Shown here piece by piece: positions 59,396 to 64,000 of a stretch of DNA of 64,000 nucleotides (position 1 is the first letter of the stretch; each line of letters begins with the position of its first letter). The notes under the pieces are model-generated. The model had not been told where the DNA came from and searched no databases. It was given only the letters and a program-made list of their open reading frames with translations. Both the position numbers and the translations under genes were made by a program. This DNA comes from Chaetoderma sp. LZ-2023a (Eukaryota > Mollusca > Caudofoveata > Chaetodermatida > Chaetodermatidae), in the NCBI GenBank assembly GCA_034401795.1, contig CM067374.1:95850446-95914445 (forward strand). The letters run 5' to 3'.

Positions 59396-59902
59396 CTATC
59401 CTGTGGTCTTAAACGGCAAACCAAAGAACCCTGACTTCTTCACCTCTGGTAGCTGGAGGCTGGTGGTAGCACCTTTTTTGCCATCGACAGTGATATTGCT
59501 CAGGCTGATGGTGCCTACCCTGAGATTCTCTTCATCCTGTTGGAATGAGCTTCGTGGTTTCCGGAGATCCTTAACCAGGACTTGTGCATAGGAGTCACAC
59601 ATAACATTGATGGCACCAGCCTCATCGACTCCGAGCATACCGAGCATCATTGCCCTGTCTTTGATGGCCATCCCCTTGTATACAGTCTTGGCCTTGCTAA
59701 TGGCTGATTGTCCTACCGTATCAGTGTTCCCGATGAGATCTCGGGCTGGGATGGTACAGCGGATCTCCTGCGGGTCTCCCTTCTCATCGAAGTCTAGGAA
59801 GGTGATAGGGGCAACAGTGTCCTCTGAACCGAGGCATGCCTCGTCCAAGTGAGCAAGATCGCCTAGCTCTTTGCTTTCTATGTCTGTGAGTGACAGAGTC
59901 AT
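59396..59902 (-). CDS. Polinton ORF, unknown soluble protein
   Basis: 168 residues from the ATG at 59902; the shared GTTTAAG...TATAG motif lies directly upstream. Mixed alpha/beta composition with an acidic N-terminus and a beta-rich end (VGTISLSNITVDGKKGATTS). No recognised domain; a minor virion component is possible but unproven. Confidence 0.55.
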   Translation of the reverse strand: MTLSLTDIESKELGDLAHLDEACLGSEDTVAPITFLDFDEKGDPQEIRCTIPARDLIGNTDTVGQSAISKAKTVYKGMAIKDRAMMLGMLGVDEAGAINVMCDSYAQVLVKDLRKPRSSFQQDEENLRVGTISLSNITVDGKKGATTSLQLPEVKKSGFFGLPFKTTG

Positions 59903-59923
59903 AGTGCTATATATGGCTTAAAC
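59903..59923 (-). promoter_or_regulatory. representative Polinton start motif
   Basis: On the minus strand GTTTAAGCC is followed by ATATATAG and then the ATG at 59902. The same layout occurs before ATGs at 63078, 62437, 60686, 60148, 59393 and 56592 (minus) and 57082 (plus), with 13-18 bases between the TTTAA box and the ATG. Probably a core promoter or transcription start signal. Confidence 0.6.
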
Positions 59924-60148
59924 CTACCAGTCATAACCCCAGTGAAATAGTTGGGCATAGGAGGACCACGCAGTCGGCCAAGGGAATAGGTAGTGCTCAG
60001 GGTACTGGCCCTCTCTGTAGGGGCACGCCTTGTGGGCAGTCCACCATTCCAGGGCATTGGCGATCCTCAGTCCGCGTGGCCGACTATGGGCTACACACCG
60101 CTCTCTGGCACGCCATGCCTCATATGCTGCAGGGGTCTCGTGATCCAT
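59924..60148 (-). CDS. Polinton small Trp/His-rich ORF, unknown
   Basis: 74 residues, with many aromatic residues (ALEWWTAHKACPYREGQYPE, ...LFHWGYDW). The GTTTAAC box overlaps the stop codon of the preceding ORF, and GAATAG follows before the ATG. Confidence 0.5.
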   Translation of the reverse strand: MDHETPAAYEAWRARERCVAHSRPRGLRIANALEWWTAHKACPYREGQYPEHYLFPWPTAWSSYAQLFHWGYDW

Positions 60149-60167
60149 CTCTCACTATTCAGAGGGG

Positions 60168-60686
60168 TTAAACGTAGGCGACAATGATCTCAGCCATTGC
60201 ACTCGTTGCTAGCCCTAGAACCGCGGCATCCATTAGTGTAACACGTTCACTCATGATCTTGGCAGCAACAGTGTAGGAGGCACCGCTGAGGGCGATCTTT
60301 GGGATGGGGTGAATTATTCCAAGACAGTGCCCGGCCACCCCATTCACCACGGTAGCGAAGACAGCCGCAGTGGCGGCAGAAAGGACCTCATTTCCCCCTG
60401 TCATCTTCACCACGGCCACATTGGCCACCACGTTACTGGCGACATGGACTGCCAGAGGTTTTGCTTTGGTCAGTAACTTCTGTGTCTTGGTTCGCAGCAG
60501 GTTCTCCACCTTCTGAAGACTCGCCTGGCTCTCAGGCAGTTGCTTCATGATCTCTACAGTGACGTCATTGTATAAGCACTGAGTATACAACGCTGTTAAA
60601 TGTCTGCGTCCCCTGTCGAGAGAGCCAATAAGATCTTCCCAGTCTGCATCTGCCAGGTGGCCGGGTTGGTACTCAGGAATATTCAT
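60168..60686 (-). CDS. Polinton multi-span membrane-like protein
   Basis: 172 residues. A charged helical N-terminal half precedes several hydrophobic stretches (VHVASNVVANVAVV, VLSAATAAVFATVVNGVAG, LMDAAVLGLATSAMAEIIVA) that could be membrane spans. Its start faces the plus-strand ORF at 60710, with a CTTAAAC box at 60703-60709 between them. Confidence 0.55.
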   Translation of the reverse strand: MNIPEYQPGHLADADWEDLIGSLDRGRRHLTALYTQCLYNDVTVEIMKQLPESQASLQKVENLLRTKTQKLLTKAKPLAVHVASNVVANVAVVKMTGGNEVLSAATAAVFATVVNGVAGHCLGIIHPIPKIALSGASYTVAAKIMSERVTLMDAAVLGLATSAMAEIIVAYV

Positions 60687-60709
60687 CTCTCTATTGAGAC
60701 ATCTTAAAC

Positions 60710-61162
60710 ATGTCCGGGCTCACGCTATGCAAGAAGCACTATGAGGTCTTCTGGAGGGAGTTGAAGGACTACAAGAAGAAGACCCCATATGAGCTCGCTC
60801 GGCTCTCTGGTGCTGAGCTGACAGCCGTGGAGCTCTATCTAGGATTTGGTAAGGGGCAGATCTGCTTTCTCGAATACGTTATCATGGGCGGGAGTATCGT
60901 CGAGCTGCTCCTGTGAGCTAAAGGTTTCTACAAGGATCGGGAGTATCTGTCAGATGTGTTCCAGCAGTTGCAGACCTCCATGGCCTCACCTGACTCAGAG
61001 CTGAACAAGTCTTTGCGATACCACAAGCTGGAAAAAGGATGCGCTGTGGAACCATCCAGCCGTTGGATGTGCATGTTGGCCGCGTGTATAGGGGCTGTAG
61101 GGCAGGCCAAGCTGGTTCAGTGTCTCACCGTGCTTCCCACTGCTACTGTAGAGTCAGGATAG
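60710..61162 (+). pseudogene. Polinton plus-strand unknown ORF
   Basis: Starts MSGLTLCKKHYEVFWRELK right after the CTTAAAC box. Helical, with KKTPYELARLSGAELTAVEL, and a later SPDSELNKSLRYHKLEKGC segment. Not recognised and not fully open. Confidence 0.4.
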
Positions 61163-61285
61163 TCTTATAGCTGATTTGCTAGCGGCGGAGTAGGCTGATC
61201 CCGAGCGACACAATAGCTAGGCCTGACAACACTCGTGTCGACTGGCTGCAGTGTCAGGGTCGGAGCTGCCATGGGAAGCGTCGTC
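61163..61285. other. short intergenic segment with a ~49-bp direct repeat
   Basis: ACTGGCTGCAGTGTCAGGGTC occurs at about 61239 and again at about 61288, reaching into the end of the next gene. Confidence 0.6.
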
Positions 61286-62437
61286 TCAACTGGCTGCAGT
61301 GTCAGGGTCAGAACAACTGTATGGTGCGTTGATATCAGTGTTGAAGCCGAAGTGGACAGCGGGGGAACTCCCCTCAACTATCATGTTGTTATAGCCCCTG
61401 ACTTGGAGGTCCTCGATGTCCACGATCATGTTGCTCGGAATCAACCATAGGTGTGGTGAAATAGCAAAGTGAAGTTTGCGACGGGCCTTCTGCAACCCCT
61501 GCTGGAACTTAGCAATAAGACTGCTGGGATCTGCCACGATGATCATAAATTCAATGAGACTGATGAACATGGCCTGGATCTCTGCTCTGCTGACACCATC
61601 TATCGAATGATGCAGCTTGGTCTGTGCTGTAAGGAGGCCGTAGTACAGTGCTTCCAGGGACTGGTTGATCTGAATGATCCCTGCCGGTGTGAGGCCTGAG
61701 GTGGTGTGTGGGGTAAAGTACTTACACACATCTGGATAGTCCTGCCGCAAGCCAGTAATGTGCATATTTTGCACCAGCGCTCCAGGGTAGGAGTCTGTAT
61801 TGAACAAGAATGTCGCTGTCTTCCGGTGGCCTACTCGTCGGGGTGATTGATACGGGAATCCTGAGTAGTCACATCTCGGGTCACCATACATAACCCCTAG
61901 GCCACTGTTGTCACCACCATGCCACCGATAGTCTGGGTGAGCGCTGAACTCTCTCTGTAGTCTGCTGGCTGCTGAGACGCTATGACTGTTGAGCTGTGGG
62001 TCGAAGTCGTTTGTGTCAGGGAGGCTTGCACCCAGCTCATGGAGGATTCGTCGCACCGTGAAGTACACATGGAATCTGAGACAGCTGGCGATGAGCACAG
62101 CTTCAGGAGTATCAGAATAGGAGTGAAGCAGGGTGGAACTTACTCCACATCCTGCCGTGGCACACCACACAGCAAAGTTCAGCTGCTGATTCCAGTATGA
62201 GAGGCTTGGAGCAGCCATCCAAGTATGAGCTTGCGTCGCATCCTTGATGGTGATTGGGCGGTTGGTCAGCGGTCATGGGTTGACGAAGAAGCTGGATCGG
62301 GACCGTCCATCCACTGTGATGGAGAACGGTGTTAGCTCTGGTATATCATCCAGTAGAGCTCTCAGGCCAGTCAAGGGTGTACCCAGGAGGGGCGGTTGGC
62401 TCTGGATGACTGTCGTGAGGTTCAGTTGGAAGGCCAT
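61286..62437 (-). pseudogene. Polinton putative virion (capsid-type) protein
   Basis: The start motif (CTTTAAG...TATAG) lies before an ATG at 62437. Later sequence includes MAAPSLSYWNQQLNFAVWCA, FHVYFTVRRILHELG, a Gly/Asp/Asn/Tyr-rich middle and a helical NQSLEALYYGLLTAQTKL region. From memory it resembles a protein conserved in invertebrate Polintons, and its size and composition suit a virion component; I cannot say whether major or minor capsid. Mostly open, at least one break. Confidence 0.5.
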
Positions 62438-62476
62438 CTATACTGGTGTTCTTAAAGCTACCGTACAGGCAGCACA

Positions 62477-63078
62477 CTATTTGCAGTCGTCTCGACTCCG
62501 TAACATCTCGTTTTTTAGCTCCTCCATATCAACCCGCCAATTGGAGGCTTTGAGGTATTGCTGTCGCACTTTAGGTTTTTCCGTGTGGTACAGGGCTTGG
62601 ACCTTCAATATATGGTGGTACTCTTCATCGGTGACCTGGCCATCCACGAGAGCTTTGCTGACAGACTCGTCGATAGTCTGTAGCATACTCTGTGCCAGTG
62701 TCACGTACTTAGCATGCTTCTCCAGCCTCCTTGTGATCTGCCGCTGCCCCACCCCAAGCCCGTGGCCAAGACAGTGATGGCTAGTGTCACGCCACCCAGT
62801 CGGATGGCGACGAGGGCACCCACCTCTGTAGCGAGAGTGGCCACAGCTGCCACACCAGCACTAGCGCCAATCACACCGGTAGCAGTGGTTATACGTGTGA
62901 GGACGTTGTATGCCGTCTTATATCGCCTGCACGTTCTGCTGTACTTTTCTGCCTCAAGGACGCGATTCTGCCTGATGGTATCTATCTGCTGGAGTCGCAA
63001 GCCATGGATGGTACCACCCTCGTCAGCAGTCAGGGAGGGGTATAATTCTGGTTGCTTCCGCCACTCTGATTTTGCCAT
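62477..63078 (-). pseudogene. Polinton two-span membrane protein
   Basis: It starts at 63078 behind the GTTTAAG...ATATA motif. An N-terminal charged helix (EAEKYSRTCRRYKTAYNVLT) precedes a Gly/Ala-rich double hydrophobic region (ATGVIGASAGVAAVATLATE, LGGVTLAITVLATGLG). A helical tail (KHAKYVTLAQSMLQTIDE, VSKALVDGQVTDEEYHHILK) follows. This arrangement recurs, to my memory, in proteins encoded by marine-invertebrate Polintons. Not fully open. Confidence 0.5.
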
Positions 63079-63093
63079 AGTATATCTGGAGGC

Positions 63094-63390
63094 TTAAACA
63101 GGCATCACCGGCAGAATCTGCTCATGAGTCATAGAAGGGTTCATTTTGGAGAGCCTGGCAAACCATACCAGCTTGCGGGTGTTGAGACAGACGTCTCTTA
63201 GACAGCGGTCATCCAGCACTATGACGGGTGCCAGTAGCTTTCTGAGACGTGACATCTGGAACTTCACCGTATCACCAAGATAGTAGGTCCACTGCTGGAT
63301 GGCTTCCTTGGTCTTACACTTCTGCACCATCTCCTCTTCCCACTGTATGACCTCTGGCTCATCCTCGTCTGAGAAGACACCTGGCTCCAA
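63094..63390 (-). CDS. Polinton small ORF, unknown
   Basis: About 98 codons open, acidic N-terminus (FSDEDEPEVIQWEEEM), then a helical basic part with Cys. Its stop codon forms part of the GTTTAAG box of the next gene. The true start is unclear. Confidence 0.4.
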   Translation of the reverse strand: MEPGVFSDEDEPEVIQWEEEMVQKCKTKEAIQQWTYYLGDTVKFQMSRLRKLLAPVIVLDDRCLRDVCLNTRKLVWFARLSKMNPSMTHEQILPVMPV

Positions 63391-63400
63391 GAGATTGTCG

Positions 63401-63840
63401 CTTAATTACACTCATTAACCCTTGTCCATCAGCATTGCGCTAATTACCATTAAGCTCGCCTCATTGGATGCCAGGAGGCACGTGATTTAACGAGGGGGCG
63501 CAGCTTCATTGTTGAACGAGTTCCCAGAGTCTGGAAAAGTTGAGTCCCGACATGTAGCCTGTCAATCATTCTTAATTACCTGCATTAACCCTTGTCACAC
63601 GTCATTACACTAATTACCCGTAAGCTCACCTCCGTGGATGTCAGGAAGCACGTGATTTAATGAGGGGGGAGGGGGCTCCGCGATTGAACGATTTCACAGT
63701 CAGGAAAAAACGAGTCCAGACATGCAGCCTATCAATCATTCTTAATTACCCTCATTAACCCTGACAATCATTACGCTAATTACCCGTAAGCTCAACTCAT
63801 TGGATGACAGGAGGCACGTGATTTAATGAGAGGGAGGGGC
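63401..63840. repeat. 170-bp tandem repeat, about 2.6 units
   Basis: Units begin CTTAATTAC at 63401, 63571 and 63741. Shared words are TCATTAACCCTTG, GCTAATTACC, GTAAGCTC, GGCACGTGATTTAA and GAACGA. It lies beyond the last gene and is probably part of the Polinton right-end region. It is not the inverted counterpart of the 79-bp array. Confidence 0.85.
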
Positions 63841-64000
63841 CTATGGACATCCTCTACATCTAACATCCAATCAAAACAGTGGAGAGCTGGGCCCCCGTCA
63901 AAAGAATCCGACACAAAAGGTGGAGAGAGATCAAAGGAAAAAGGCGTCAAAATAGCAATGGAGAGAACAAAGGAAAGAACAAAAGAAGAAGGTGTGAAAA
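63841..64000. other. purine-rich end of window
   Basis: A/G-rich stretch (AAAGGAAAAAGG, GAGAGAACAAAGGAAAGAAC) with no gene; the Polinton terminus has not been reached. Confidence 0.4.

Larger units (their letters stand above)
50365..64000. mobile_element. Polinton/Maverick (adintovirus-like) fossil, right end outside window
   Basis: Family call rests on a protein-primed DNA polymerase B, a retrovirus-type integrase, an A32/FtsK-like packaging ATPase and a putative virion protein packed in about 12 kb with little spacing. The left end is placed at about 50365 (within 10 bp), where a family-B repeat is interrupted; the element there starts with AG, as Polintons do. A palindromic segment and a 79-bp array precede the genes, and a 170-bp array follows them. 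The right terminus was not found, so at least 13.6 kb is present. G+C is visibly higher than in the surroundings. It is broken in several places (roughly half a dozen or more), yet many frames are open, which suggests modest age. No adenain-type protease was recognised. Confidence 0.9.

Overview
The window looks like a repeat-dense piece of an animal nuclear genome, most likely a marine invertebrate. Evidence: a host gene split by a 14.5-kb intron with canonical GT-AG borders; many microsatellites and minisatellites; a V-SINE-like tRNA-derived SINE; an APE-type LINE; hAT-like MITEs; a Ty3/Gypsy remnant; and a Polinton. A long dispersed repeat (27.3-28.5 kb, with CTCACCTGG/CCAGGTGAG near its ends) is of a kind I associate with molluscs and other marine invertebrates. 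I cannot name the phylum from the sequence alone.

Layout. 0-18 kb: AT-rich non-coding DNA with a hAT-like element (0.63-2.15 kb), palindromic MITEs of two families (here A and B), two 16-17-bp minisatellites, a degenerate ~200-bp tandem array (9.6-10.5 kb) and a Ty3/Gypsy integrase-end fragment (14.0-15.8 kb) next to a lone LTR. 18.2-33.7 kb: the only host gene I trust, a two-coding-exon cyclase/kynurenine-formamidase-like (isatin-hydrolase-like) protein of 286 residues with signal peptide, HxGTHxDxPxH metal motif and hydrophobic C-terminal tail. Its intron holds a second ~200-bp array, element E in two copies, a full family-C repeat and a 0.5-kb pyrimidine-rich minisatellite. 33.7-50.4 kb: two hAT MITEs with 8-bp target duplications, family-B copies, a nested stack (family C interrupted by a LINE and by a SINE, then a lone LTR), a large inverted duplication (44.5-45.5 versus 49.0-49.7 kb) and a degraded zinc-finger/acidic-protein fragment.

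50.4-64 kb: a Polinton/Maverick (adintovirus-like) fossil, richer in G+C than its surroundings and running off the right edge. It has a palindromic segment and an 11-unit 79-bp array at its left end, then a SAP-like small ORF, a protein-primed DNA polymerase B region, a convergent retrovirus-type integrase, an A32/FtsK-like ATPase, a putative virion protein and several small membrane or unknown ORFs, then a 170-bp tandem array. It is broken in several places, but many frames are still open, so it is probably not very old. At least eight of its gene starts share one compact motif (TTTAA, a short spacer, ATAG or TATA, then ATG), the most interesting signal in the window.
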